Positions 32,976-42,026 of a DNA stretch of 64,000 bases are shown here, one piece after another. Under the pieces are notes generated by a model, which did no database searches, was not told where the DNA came from, and saw only the letters and a program-made list of their open reading frames with translations. Location: NCBI GenBank assembly GCA_900755685.1, contig CAAEHI010000044.1, positions 1 to 64,000 on the forward strand. The letters run 5' to 3'. How positions within the stretch are numbered: position 1 is the stretch's first letter; every line of letters starts with the position of its first letter. Both the position numbers and the translations under genes were made by a program. Source of the DNA: an uncultured Collinsella sp. Lineage in GTDB: Bacteria; Actinomycetota; Coriobacteriia; Coriobacteriales; Coriobacteriaceae.

Positions 32976-33254
32976 CTACTGGATGTTGTCGCGGATGCCC
33001 AGAGCCTTGATGAGCTCACGGTACTCGACGATGTCGTTCTTCTTGATGTAGGAGAGAAGACGACGACGACGGCCGACGAGCATGAGCAGGCCACGACGGG
33101 TGTGGAAGTCCTTCTGGTGGGACTTCATGTGCTCGGTCAGCTCCTTGATGCGCTCGGACAGGATGGCGACCTGAACCTTGGGGTTGCCGGTGTCGACCGG
33201 GGTGTTACCGAACTGGGCAGTCAGCTCCGCCTTGCGCTCTTTGGAAACAGTCAT
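32976..33254 (-). CDS. rpsO: ribosomal protein S15
   Basis: The 92-residue protein is S15 of the small subunit, an early 16S rRNA binder. FGNTPVDTGNPKVQVAILSERIKELTEHMKSH and the RRGLLMLVGRRRRLLSYIKKND core are typical. ATG 33254 follows AAAGGTGAAAC; upstream in-frame codons lie in non-conserved sequence. Confidence 0.98.
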   Translation of the reverse strand: MTVSKERKAELTAQFGNTPVDTGNPKVQVAILSERIKELTEHMKSHQKDFHTRRGLLMLVGRRRRLLSYIKKNDIVEYRELIKALGIRDNIQ

Positions 33255-33392
33255 TGTTTCACCTTTCGTTTTGCGTCGCCCACGGGCGACTCGATTCGCC
33301 TCGGACTGGGAAGCCGCCGGTGGAGCGAACAACCAAGGTCGAGGTACCAACAGGTCGGTATGTTACCACAAGCAGCCCGCGCCTGCGCATCA

Positions 33393-34142
33393 TCACCGAC
33401 CCAACATGAATTCCATCGCGCGGAGGCGCTGATCGGTGTGCGTCGCAGCCCAAACATGCGAAAGCCCGAGCAGGAATGCCGCCGTATGCGGGTCGATTCG
33501 CTCGGCCATGAGCGCATCGAAGGTCATGGACATGAGGGCGCGCAGCCATGCGACCTCACCGGTCGACACCAGTTCGGCACCTGGAACGCTCGACGCGCAC
33601 GACCCGCACATGAGACCGCCCGCCTGGGCTGAAAAATACGACAGCATGGGGTCTCCGCACAGCACACAGGCCGAAAAATCGGGACGATAGCCAACGTGCG
33701 ATAGCAGCTTAAAGACATATGCCGCCACAAGTAGGTCCATATGTGCCGTGTCAAGCCCGCTGCCCACCAGGGCAAGCGCTCGCTGCGTTATGGCAAAGGT
33801 AAACGGGTCCTCGGCGTCCTCGAACGAGCACACGCGCGCGACCTCGGCGATCGCGCTGGCGGCGCAGGTCGTCTCGTAATCGGGCGCAGCGCCGAGCGGC
33901 GCCTCCATAAGCTCGGCCTGAGAAACCACGTCGAGTGACCGTCCATGTGCGAGCAGCATATCGACCGTACAGAACAGCTCGCAGCGCGCAGCCAGGCGTC
34001 CGCCGGGTTTGCGGGCGCCCTTTGCCACTGCACGAACCTGCCGTCCCCGCTCGTCAAGCATCGTCAAGATCAGGTCGGTCTCTTTGAGCTTCGTCTTGTC
34101 GAGGACGAGCACCTTGGTGCGATATGTCCGGGAGCCTGCCAT
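33393..34142 (-). CDS. recO: DNA repair protein RecO
   Basis: This 249-residue recombination mediator loads RecA onto SSB-coated DNA with RecR. It has the N-terminal OB fold (RTYRTKVLVLDKTKLKETDLILTMLDERGR), a helical middle and a zinc-binding set CVLCGDPM...GGLMCGSC. It follows era, the usual Gram-positive order. The C terminus (residues 215-249) is poorly conserved. Confidence 0.93.
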   Translation of the reverse strand: MAGSRTYRTKVLVLDKTKLKETDLILTMLDERGRQVRAVAKGARKPGGRLAARCELFCTVDMLLAHGRSLDVVSQAELMEAPLGAAPDYETTCAASAIAEVARVCSFEDAEDPFTFAITQRALALVGSGLDTAHMDLLVAAYVFKLLSHVGYRPDFSACVLCGDPMLSYFSAQAGGLMCGSCASSVPGAELVSTGEVAWLRALMSMTFDALMAERIDPHTAAFLLGLSHVWAATHTDQRLRAMEFMLGR

Positions 34143-34157
34143 GCGCGCCGCGCGTCC

Positions 34158-35225
34158 TTAGTCCTCGGCGTTGTAGCCAAAGCGGCGAATCTGGGCCTCG
34201 TCGTCACGCCAGCCGGCCTTGACCTTCACGTCCAGCTCCAAAAAGACCTGCGTGCCAAAGATGCGCTCAAGATCGCGACGGGCGTCGATACCGATATGCT
34301 TGATCATCTCGCCGCCCTTACCGATGATGATGCCCTTTTGGCCCTCGCGCTCGACGTAAATGGTGGCGTGCACGCGCAGCACCTTCTTGGTCTGCTCGAG
34401 CGCATCGCAGATCACGCCAACGGAGTGCGGGATCTCATCACGGGTGCGGCGCAAGACCTTCTCGCGCACAAACTCGGCAACGAGCGTCTCATCGGAAGCG
34501 TCGGTACCCATATCCTCGGGGAACCAACGCGGACCCTCGGGCAAAAAGTGCGCAACGGTCTCGATAAAGGCATCGACGTTGAAGTTCTTGACCGACGACG
34601 TCACGATCTCGTCGTCATATTCCATGAGCTCGTGGGCGGCCTTGAGCTGTTCCATAACCTGGGCGGGATCGGCCTCATCGGCCTTGGTGAGCACCAGGAC
34701 CTTCTTGGAACGGGAGCATCTGACGCGCTCGGCAACCCAGGCGTCTCCCCTGCCGATCGGCTTGGTGGCATCAATCAAAAACGCGACGACATCGACATCG
34801 TTCAGCTCGAACAGCGCGCTCTTGTTGAGCTCGGACCCCAGGCCGTCCTTGGGTTTGTGGATACCCGGAGTATCGACAAAGACCAGCTGGTAGCCGGGAC
34901 GGTTGACGACGGCGCGCATGCGGCGGCGAGTCGTCTGGGCCACCGGCGAGGTGATGGCGACCTTTTTGCCATAGCAGGCATTAAGCAGCGTGGACTTGCC
35001 GGCGTTGGGACGACCGACCAGGCCCACAAAACCGCTGCGGAAACCGGGCTCCACGTCACCAAAGCCCGCGAGGCTGTCGCCCTCGTCGCACAGGGCGTCG
35101 AGCTCCTCGTCGCTCATGCCCTCAAACGGGTCGAACTCCTCGACATCCTCGAGCTCCTCGGTATCCACCGCATCCAGGACCTCGTCATCCAAAACTTCAT
35201 CGGTAGGCTGCATATTGTCGGACAT
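34158..35225 (-). CDS. era: ribosome biogenesis GTPase Era with acidic N-terminal extension
   Basis: Era is a GTPase that helps mature 16S rRNA. Present are GRPNAGKSTLLNACYG (G1), the switch TTRRRMR, DTPGIHKP (G3), LTKADE (G4) and a C-terminal KH domain (EREGQKGIIIGKGGEMIKHIGIDARRDLE). At 355 residues it is about 55 longer than usual because of an extremely acidic start (residues 1-60). The start codon has AAAGGGA upstream, so the extension is probably translated. dgkA lies 12 bases before, recO 15 bases after. Confidence 0.95.
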   Translation of the reverse strand: MSDNMQPTDEVLDDEVLDAVDTEELEDVEEFDPFEGMSDEELDALCDEGDSLAGFGDVEPGFRSGFVGLVGRPNAGKSTLLNACYGKKVAITSPVAQTTRRRMRAVVNRPGYQLVFVDTPGIHKPKDGLGSELNKSALFELNDVDVVAFLIDATKPIGRGDAWVAERVRCSRSKKVLVLTKADEADPAQVMEQLKAAHELMEYDDEIVTSSVKNFNVDAFIETVAHFLPEGPRWFPEDMGTDASDETLVAEFVREKVLRRTRDEIPHSVGVICDALEQTKKVLRVHATIYVEREGQKGIIIGKGGEMIKHIGIDARRDLERIFGTQVFLELDVKVKAGWRDDEAQIRRFGYNAED

Positions 35226-35237
35226 GGGAATCCCTTT

Positions 35238-35615
35238 CTAAATAAAGCCGAGCGCGCGGGCAAATACCAGCACGCCCACAATCGCGGCGGTGATGGAAAG
35301 AACGTATACAGAGGCGGCGGCGATGTCCTTCGCACGCTTGGCCAGCGGATGGAGCTCCTGGGTCGCTAGGTCGACGATAGCCTCCATAGCGGTGTTGCAC
35401 AGCTCGCCGTGAATCACCAGGCCACAACAGATGATAATCGTGGCCCACTCGGCAATGTCGAGCCCCACGATACAGCCGGCGATGACGGTACACACGCCCG
35501 CCACGAGCATGACCTTAATGTTGCGCTCGGTCTTGACGGCGGTGACGAAGCCCTCCATGGCGTAGGAAAACGACTTTAAGAAGGACGGATGGTCCTTGTT
35601 CGATCCGGGAATCAT
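35238..35615 (-). CDS. dgkA: diacylglycerol/undecaprenol kinase
   Basis: This 125-residue protein has about three membrane helices and the DgkA motif ELCNTAMEAIVDLAT with its catalytic glutamates. Gram-positive members phosphorylate undecaprenol to recycle the cell-wall lipid carrier; which lipid is used here is not shown by sequence. It sits in the conserved ybeY-dgkA-era order, 9 bases after ybeY. Confidence 0.9.
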   Translation of the reverse strand: MIPGSNKDHPSFLKSFSYAMEGFVTAVKTERNIKVMLVAGVCTVIAGCIVGLDIAEWATIIICCGLVIHGELCNTAMEAIVDLATQELHPLAKRAKDIAAASVYVLSITAAIVGVLVFARALGFI

Positions 35616-35624
35616 AGACGGCTC

Positions 35625-36134
35625 CTAGTCGTGGGCGTGGTTGGTGATGGGGCCGACGTGGACTAGCTTAGGGTCCTCGCCGCGCTCGAGCGCCAGATCG
35701 CGCAGGATGGCGTCCTCGCGGGCCTCCATGACCTCGGCCTCGTCGTCCTCGATGTGGTCATAGCCCAGCAGGTGCAGCATTCCGTGTACGAGCATCAGAC
35801 GGCACTCGTCAGCGGGGCTATTGCCAAAACCGGGGGCCTGACGGGCAATAACCTGCGGGGCCAAGATAATATCGCCGAGCTCGAGCGTCTCATCGGCGGG
35901 AATGTCATCGTCGAAGGCCGAATCGCACTCAAACGAAAGCACATCGGTGGTGCGGTCGATACCGCGCCACTCGTGGTTGAGCTCGTGCATCTCGTCCTCG
36001 TCGACATACGAAAGGGAAATCTCGACTCCACGTTCAACGCCCTCGGCGGCAAGCACAACCTCGCAGATGTGCTCCACCTCCTGCGCGTCGAGCAGCGTAT
36101 CGAGCTCGGCATCGTTGCTGATCAATACACTCAA
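35625..36134 (-). CDS. ybeY: endoribonuclease YbeY
   Basis: The 169-residue metalloprotein acts in 16S rRNA 3' maturation and quality control. The zinc motif HGMLHLLGYDH is intact, preceded by LGDIILAPQVI. It starts at TTG 36134, inside the last codons of phoH (the phoH TGA overlaps it), with AAAGGAG upstream, so translation is coupled. Confidence 0.95.
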   Translation of the reverse strand: MSVLISNDAELDTLLDAQEVEHICEVVLAAEGVERGVEISLSYVDEDEMHELNHEWRGIDRTTDVLSFECDSAFDDDIPADETLELGDIILAPQVIARQAPGFGNSPADECRLMLVHGMLHLLGYDHIEDDEAEVMEAREDAILRDLALERGEDPKLVHVGPITNHAHD

Positions 36135-37117
36135 CGGGACTCCTTTCGGTCGCGCGGGCGCTGCTCGCGCACGTCATCATAAGCTTCATATGCCTCGACG
36201 ATACGACCCACCAGGGCATGGCGCACCACGTCGGCACGCTCGAGGTGAGAAAATGCGACATCGTCGACACGGCCCAAAATCTGCTCAACGTCAGCAAGAC
36301 CGCCACGACGACCCACCAGGTCGCGCTGGCTCAGGTCGCCGGTAATCACGAACTTGGAGTTGAACCCAAGGCGTGTCAGGAACATCTTCATCTGCTCGGG
36401 CGTGGTATTTTGCGCCTCGTCGAGCACCACGAAGGCATCACTCAGTGTGCGGCCGCGCATGTAGGCAAGCGGGGCGATCTCGATCACGCCACGCTCCATA
36501 AGCTCATCGGTGCGCTCGCGATCCATCATGTCAAAAAGGGCGTCGTAGAGCGGACGCATGTAGGGGTCGATCTTTTCCTCAAGGGTACCGGGCAAAAAGC
36601 CCAGATTCTCCCCCGCCTCGACAACCGGACGCGTCAAGATCAAACGGCCCACCTCGTGACGCTTGAGCGCGGCAACGGCGAGCGCCATGGCCAGATAGGT
36701 CTTACCGGTACCGGCAGGACCCAAGCCAAAGGTGATGGTATGCGAGCGAATGGCATCCACGTAGCGCTTTTGCCCGAGCGTCTTGGGACGAATGACGCGG
36801 CCGCGATACGAAAGCAGCACGTCATCGCGAAGCGACGTAGCCTCGTGCTCACCGTCGCGCAGGACGGCCAGGCAGCGAGAGACATCGTCGGCAGACAGCG
36901 TGCGCCCGGCGGCCGCCTCGCGAAAAGCGTGCTCGAAAAAGCGCGCCACGAGTTCGACCTCGTCCGGGTCGCCGCTCACGGCGATGCTATCGCCACGGGC
37001 GACCACGTGAGCGCGAACCAAGCTCTCGAGCACGCGAAGGACGCCGTCGCCGGCGCCCAAAACGCACGAGGGATCAATTCCCTCGGGAACGGTAAGTCTA
37101 ATCTTCGAGGCTTCCAT
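36131..37117 (-). CDS. phoH: PhoH-like ATPase
   Basis: The 328-residue cytoplasmic ATPase has a Walker A GPAGTGKTYLAMALAV and Walker B AFVVLDEAQNTTPEQMKMFLTRLG, as in PhoH/YbeZ proteins that partner YbeY in rRNA processing. ATG 37117 has GGGAGG 4-5 bases upstream; a longer frame to 37222 would lie inside mtaB and is unlike the family. It overlaps the mtaB end by 20 bases. Confidence 0.94.
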   Translation of the reverse strand: MEASKIRLTVPEGIDPSCVLGAGDGVLRVLESLVRAHVVARGDSIAVSGDPDEVELVARFFEHAFREAAAGRTLSADDVSRCLAVLRDGEHEATSLRDDVLLSYRGRVIRPKTLGQKRYVDAIRSHTITFGLGPAGTGKTYLAMALAVAALKRHEVGRLILTRPVVEAGENLGFLPGTLEEKIDPYMRPLYDALFDMMDRERTDELMERGVIEIAPLAYMRGRTLSDAFVVLDEAQNTTPEQMKMFLTRLGFNSKFVITGDLSQRDLVGRRGGLADVEQILGRVDDVAFSHLERADVVRHALVGRIVEAYEAYDDVREQRPRDRKESR

Positions 37118-38390
37118 GAACCTCCCTGCGTGCATGGACCAAGCCGGAATCATCGACTCCGATGATAGCAACATCGAGCAGGCACGGGGCTGTAAGTCCA
37201 CAGGTATCGTCAAGACGGGCATGATGGAACGAGCCGAGCGTCAGGTTGTCACCATACTCGAGCACGGCACGCTCGACCGTGCCCACGCGACGACGAGCGT
37301 CGGCAATAGCGAGCTCCTGTGCGGCGGCCCGCATACGGCGGCTGCGCTCGGCCATAACCTCGGGTGGCACCTGGTCGGGCATGTCGGCAGCAAGGGTACC
37401 GGGACGCTTGCTGTAGCGAAACACGTGCATACGCGAGAAACCCACACGGCGGCACAGCGCCAGCGACTCCTCGAACTCCTCGTCCGTCTCACCAGGAAAA
37501 CCGACGATGACATCGCACGAAAGGGACGCCTGGGGCAAGTTGGCGCGAATCATACGCACCGTGTCCTCAAAGGCTTCGGCGCTATAGGGACGGCCCATGC
37601 GATGCAGGGTCGCCGTGCAGCCGGACTGCACGGGCAGGTGCAAAAACGGGGCGATACGCTGCGGGTAGCGCGCCATAACCTTAAGCAGGCGCTCGGAGAT
37701 ATCCATGGGCTCGACCGAGGAAATGCGCACATGCGGAATAGACGTGCGCTCCATGATGGCCACGAGCAGCTCATCGATTTCGACGTGCTCGTCGGTCGCG
37801 CTCTTGCCATCGTAGGCACCCAGGTTCACACCGGTCAGCACCACCTCGGGCACGCCGGCCTCCTGGGCCTCGCGAACTTGCTCGAGCACGGACTCGACGG
37901 GCACGGAGCGCTCGGGGCCGCGCGCCTTCCACACAATGCAATAGGTGCAGCGATGGTTGCAGCCATCCTGAATCTTCACGCCCAGGCGAGAGCGACCGAG
38001 CGCATCGACCACCTCGCCATCGCTGCAGGCGGGAACGCTATCGGACTCAACACCCAGCACCTCGCATACACGTTCGGCGACATCTATCTTGGACGGCTCG
38101 GCAATCACGCGATCCGAAAGCTCCGACAGCTCCTCGGGATGCAAATTGACCACGCATCCGGTCACGACCACATAGGGCTCGTTTGGATGGGCCAGCGCAT
38201 GACGGACGGCCTTACGGGTCTTGGCCTCGGCCTCGCCCGTAACGGCACAAGTGTTAATGACGATCAGATCGGCATCCTGGGGCTCCACAATAGCAAAGCC
38301 CAAGCGCATAAGATCGGCAGTGATACGGTCAGACTCAACCCGGTTGACACGGCAGCCGAGGTTGACGACGGAAATATGGGGTGCGAGCAC
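37098..38390 (-). CDS. mtaB: tRNA t6A37 methylthiotransferase MtaB
   Basis: The 430-residue radical-SAM enzyme converts t6A37 to ms2t6A37. ISVVNLGCRVNRVESDRI at the start, the VINTCAVTGEAEAKTRKAVR segment and the CNHRCTYCIVWKARGPERS cluster motif mark the MtaB clade, distinct from MiaB (14065) and RimO (22073). A TRAM-like tail ends it. It follows dnaJ by 9 bases, a Gram-positive arrangement. Confidence 0.93.
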   Translation of the reverse strand: MLAPHISVVNLGCRVNRVESDRITADLMRLGFAIVEPQDADLIVINTCAVTGEAEAKTRKAVRHALAHPNEPYVVVTGCVVNLHPEELSELSDRVIAEPSKIDVAERVCEVLGVESDSVPACSDGEVVDALGRSRLGVKIQDGCNHRCTYCIVWKARGPERSVPVESVLEQVREAQEAGVPEVVLTGVNLGAYDGKSATDEHVEIDELLVAIMERTSIPHVRISSVEPMDISERLLKVMARYPQRIAPFLHLPVQSGCTATLHRMGRPYSAEAFEDTVRMIRANLPQASLSCDVIVGFPGETDEEFEESLALCRRVGFSRMHVFRYSKRPGTLAADMPDQVPPEVMAERSRRMRAAAQELAIADARRRVGTVERAVLEYGDNLTLGSFHHARLDDTCGLTAPCLLDVAIIGVDDSGLVHARREVHGSLED

Positions 38391-38399
38391 GCGGGCTCC

Positions 38400-39548
38400 T
38401 TAATCGAGGATATCGTCGAGGGCACTCTTGATACGGTCGGTCACCGACTTCTTACCGGAAGCGACGTCATCGCCCATCTCATCGGCAAAAGCACGGAGCA
38501 GCTCGCGCTGCTTATTGGAAAGATTGGTGGGAACGACCACGCGCAGTTGCACGATCAGGCGGCCACGCGAACCGCCACCGCCAATGCGCGGCATGCCGTA
38601 ATTATTGACGCTCACGGTGTCGCCGTACTGGGCGCCGGCGGGAACCGTCACCTTAACGACCTCGTCGGGCATAATGCCCTCGACCTCGATCTCGCAGCCG
38701 AGCGCAGCCTGCGCAATCGAGATATCGCTCGCCAGGTACAGGTCGTCCCCGTTGCGCTTAAAGCACTCATGGTCGGCAACGCGCACGTTGACAATCAGGT
38801 CGCCCGAAGGCTCGCCGCGAAGACCGGCCTCGCCAAAGCCGTTCACACGCAGCTGGCGACCGGTCGAAACGCCGGCAGGAATATCGATGTCGATCTTTTC
38901 ATGCGAAGGCGTGCGGCCCTGACCGTCGCAGGTCTCGCAGGGATGGTCGATGACCGTGCCCTCGCCATGGCAGTCGGGGCAAGGCGAAGAGGACTGAACC
39001 TGGCCCAAAAACGATCGCTGAACCGTCGTGACATAGCCCGTACCGTGGCATCGGCCGCACTGCTTTTCCTGTGCGCCCTCTGCCCTACCGGTGCCGTTGC
39101 AGTCCTCGCAAGGAGCAAGGCGGTCATAGCTGATCGTCTTTTTGCAGCCGAGCGCCGCCTCCTCGAGCGTCACCGAAAGCGAGATGGCCATATCACGTCC
39201 GCGACGACGCTCACGACGGCTGCGGGCGCCACCGCCGGCACCGCCGCCAAAGAACGACGAGAACAAGTCGTCCATGCCCATGCCACCAAAGATATCGTTG
39301 ATATCGACGTAGCCCGAACCACCAGGGCCGTCGGCAGTGCCGTAACGGTCGTAGTTAGCACGCTTCTGCTCATCGGAAAGAACGGAATAGGCCTCGTTGA
39401 GCTCCTTGAACTTGGCCTCGGCCTCGGGGTCGTCCGAAACATCCGGATGTACGGTACGGGCCTTCTTTAGAAACGCACGCTTAATCGTCCGCGCGTCGGC
39501 ATCCCTGTCGACGCCAAGCACCTCGTAGTAATCCCTATTTTCCGACAC
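38400..39548 (-). CDS. dnaJ: chaperone protein DnaJ
   Basis: The 382-residue co-chaperone stimulates DnaK. It has a J domain (HPD in ARTVHPDVS), a Gly-rich region, four CxxCxGxG zinc repeats (CEDCNGTG, CGRCHGTG, CPDCHGEG, CETCDGQG) and a C-terminal substrate domain. The GTG start at 39548 has AAGGA 7 bases before it; the upstream in-frame ATG at 39614 would add 22 non-conserved residues. No dnaK or grpE is adjacent. Confidence 0.95.
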   Translation of the reverse strand: MSENRDYYEVLGVDRDADARTIKRAFLKKARTVHPDVSDDPEAEAKFKELNEAYSVLSDEQKRANYDRYGTADGPGGSGYVDINDIFGGMGMDDLFSSFFGGGAGGGARSRRERRRGRDMAISLSVTLEEAALGCKKTISYDRLAPCEDCNGTGRAEGAQEKQCGRCHGTGYVTTVQRSFLGQVQSSSPCPDCHGEGTVIDHPCETCDGQGRTPSHEKIDIDIPAGVSTGRQLRVNGFGEAGLRGEPSGDLIVNVRVADHECFKRNGDDLYLASDISIAQAALGCEIEVEGIMPDEVVKVTVPAGAQYGDTVSVNNYGMPRIGGGGSRGRLIVQLRVVVPTNLSNKQRELLRAFADEMGDDVASGKKSVTDRIKSALDDILD

Positions 39549-39629
39549 GACCGAATCCTTCCGACTTTCATTATTGTCACAGTGCGTCCTATACCCAAGC
39601 AGGGCCGACCGCAAACAGAGGGTTTGATG

Positions 39630-40733
39630 TTATTGCATTTGGTACGGCGAAAGCATGGCCCGTTGCGAACAGCTCGCGAACCAAACCAACACGAGCGCGA
39701 ACATGAAGCCGTTGGCAAAACCGTTGGCAAACTGCATCGCGCCGCGCTTCCACCACAGCAGGCTGCGATGAAGCACGCCGTCCGAAAGCACCATGAACAG
39801 GCCCATGGCAAACGGAATAAAGCACATCATGGCAAAGGCCGAGAACACGCCCGAGATGGCCGAGAGTACCAAAAACAGCGCCACGATGCCCATCAGGTAA
39901 AAACCGGTACGAGCTTTGCCTTCCAAGCGCTCGGCCTCAACATGGGCGCGGCCGACCAGATCGCCGCCCGCGGCACCGTTGGTGCCAGCATGACCCATGC
40001 CGCCAATGCGGACCTCGTCGCCATCGTGCGTGCCGGCAGGAAACTCAATCGTCTGCTCGGAGGTTACGCGAGTACGACCGCTGCCGCCGCAATCAGGGCA
40101 GGGGTCGGCCACGACCTTACCGGAACCGCCGCACTCGGGGCAGACCGACTGGAACGTACCCGCACCAAACAGGAAGGACAGGTCGACGTCGATGTGGCCG
40201 CGGCCACCGCAGCTCGGGCAGGTATGGGCATGCTCAGACGAAACGGAGCCCGAACCGCCGCAGTTGTTACAGGTATCGAAGCGCGTGTAGCGGACGGTCT
40301 TGCGGGCACCGCCCTTGGCCTCCTTGGCGTCGAGTTTGATATCAACGACCACGTTGGCGCCGTTCTCGGGATTGTAGGCAGCCTGCCCGCGACGCGGCTG
40401 GCCCCAGGCGCCATCAAAGGGAAAACCGCCCTCAAAGGGATTGCCATAGCCCGCGCTGCCGGCGTAGCCGCCGCCATAGGGCGAAGCCGTAGGAGCGCCG
40501 GCGAAGGGGTTGCCCGAACGCATGGCGTCGTAGCGCGAACGCTTCTGCTCGTCCGAAAGCACGGCGTAGGCCTCGGAAACCTCTTTAAACTTTTCCTCGG
40601 CATCCGGCTCTTTGTTGACGTCCGGATGGAGCTTGCGGGCCTTTTGCTGGAAGGCCTTTTGAATATCACGCGAGGTGGCGTCCTTGGAGACACCCAAAAT
40701 CTCGTAGTAATCTTTTTCGTTCATCGTCGCCAT
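39630..40733 (-). CDS. membrane-anchored DnaJ-type protein
   Basis: The 367-residue protein starts as a DnaJ: J domain (residues 1-70, HPD in ARKLHPDVN), Gly/Pro/Phe-rich linker, beta domain and four CxxCGGxG zinc repeats (CNNCGGSG, CPSCGGRG, CPECGGSG, CPDCGGSG; about 150-225). The second substrate domain and dimer end are missing. In their place, about residues 275-360, are hydrophobic segments (FYLMGIVALFLVLSAISGVFSAF, MMCFIPFAMGLFMVLSD, FMFALVLVWFASC). It should sit in the membrane with the J domain in the cytoplasm and recruit DnaK there. AGGAGG lies 9 bases before ATG 40733. A complete dnaJ follows 81 bases downstream. Confidence 0.85.
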   Translation of the reverse strand: MATMNEKDYYEILGVSKDATSRDIQKAFQQKARKLHPDVNKEPDAEEKFKEVSEAYAVLSDEQKRSRYDAMRSGNPFAGAPTASPYGGGYAGSAGYGNPFEGGFPFDGAWGQPRRGQAAYNPENGANVVVDIKLDAKEAKGGARKTVRYTRFDTCNNCGGSGSVSSEHAHTCPSCGGRGHIDVDLSFLFGAGTFQSVCPECGGSGKVVADPCPDCGGSGRTRVTSEQTIEFPAGTHDGDEVRIGGMGHAGTNGAAGGDLVGRAHVEAERLEGKARTGFYLMGIVALFLVLSAISGVFSAFAMMCFIPFAMGLFMVLSDGVLHRSLLWWKRGAMQFANGFANGFMFALVLVWFASCSQRAMLSPYQMQ

Positions 40734-40791
40734 GCGCGGCAACCTCCTGCTCACAGCAGCGTATATATTCCGGTAATTCTACCCGAGCGGC

Positions 40792-42024
40792 CTAAGCTAG
40801 ATCCCAAAACAGCTCGAACAGAACATTTCCATCGAGCCAGCCCAGGTGTGTCGGCGCCAGACGAGCTCGGACATGGCCCGCGAGGACGTCTGCCGAAGTG
40901 AAGGGTCCCTCATGGACTCCGAGCGTCTCGGGCACCCAAGTGGCAAGACCCAATTCGAGCGCGCGATCGCAGGCAGCTGCCAGCTCGCCCGTTGGGATGA
41001 CGCAAGCTGCACGAACCAACAGATCGGACGCAATACCGCGCGTCATGCGACAAGCGAGCATCAGGTCTTCAGCCGCAGCCTCACGCTGCGACAGATATTC
41101 AGTCTCGAACGCCGTCGCGTCATCGTCACGTTGCACCAGACGCACGCGGTACGCAACGCCTCGAGAAGAAACACCGGGGAACAAACCTGCAAGACGGTCG
41201 AAATCCCCGGCGTCGAGCATGCCCGCGGCAGAACGACCCAGGCCCAGGTAGCCCCGTCCGGTCCAGTAGGCAATGTTATGGGCGCACTCATGGCCGTCGA
41301 GCGCATAGCTTGCCACCTCATACGGGTGATAGCCGGCCGCACCCAGACGCTCACGCGCCACATCCATGCACGAAGCTTGAAAATCCTCGTCGGGCTCGAC
41401 CGACTCGTCGCGGCACGCCATGCGATAAAGGGGCGTCCCCTCCTCAAGCGTAAGCGGGTAGACCGACACATGATGCGGAGCCGCCGCCAGCACGCCATCG
41501 AGCGTGTGCTTCCAACTCGCTGCGGTCTGCCCGGGAAGTCCGCACATAAGGTCGCACGACACATCGAGCCCAGCGTCCTTAACCGTCGCGATGGCGGCGA
41601 GCGCCCGATCGGCATCGTGAATACGGCCGATGGCAGTAAGTTCGGTGTTATCGAGCGTTTGCACGCCCAGAGAGACGCGTGTGACACCAACCTTGGCAAG
41701 CGCAGCGGCAAGCTCGGCGGTCAGCGACTCGGGATTGGCCTCGCAGGTAAACTCAACGGGGGCGCACCACGCACGAATACGCCGCACCAGCTCCACCAGG
41801 CGCTCCCCCGCCAGCGACGGCGTACCGCCGCCAACATAGACGGTGCGGATCTGGTCAAGGGCCCCAGCCTTGCCAAAAGCATCGAGACGCGCGAACAACT
41901 GCTCAAAATAGAAATCGAGCGCAGCGCTCAGGTCGCACGGAGCAAAACTGCGTGAGTCAAAGTCGCAGTACCGGCACTTTTGGGCGCAAAACGGCACGTG
42001 CGCATACAGCGCGGTAACGGCCAC
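40792..42024 (-). CDS. hemW: HemW family radical-SAM protein
   Basis: The 410-residue protein has the HemW-type cluster motif (YAHVPFCAQKCRYCDFDS) with the extra cysteine, the GGGTPS motif and a C-terminal HemN-like domain. HemW members bind heme and are thought to insert it into proteins; they are often misnamed coproporphyrinogen dehydrogenase. It starts at GTG 42024 right after the dus stop. Confidence 0.9.
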   Translation of the reverse strand: MAVTALYAHVPFCAQKCRYCDFDSRSFAPCDLSAALDFYFEQLFARLDAFGKAGALDQIRTVYVGGGTPSLAGERLVELVRRIRAWCAPVEFTCEANPESLTAELAAALAKVGVTRVSLGVQTLDNTELTAIGRIHDADRALAAIATVKDAGLDVSCDLMCGLPGQTAASWKHTLDGVLAAAPHHVSVYPLTLEEGTPLYRMACRDESVEPDEDFQASCMDVARERLGAAGYHPYEVASYALDGHECAHNIAYWTGRGYLGLGRSAAGMLDAGDFDRLAGLFPGVSSRGVAYRVRLVQRDDDATAFETEYLSQREAAAEDLMLACRMTRGIASDLLVRAACVIPTGELAAACDRALELGLATWVPETLGVHEGPFTSADVLAGHVRARLAPTHLGWLDGNVLFELFWDLA

Positions 42025-42026
42025 CC

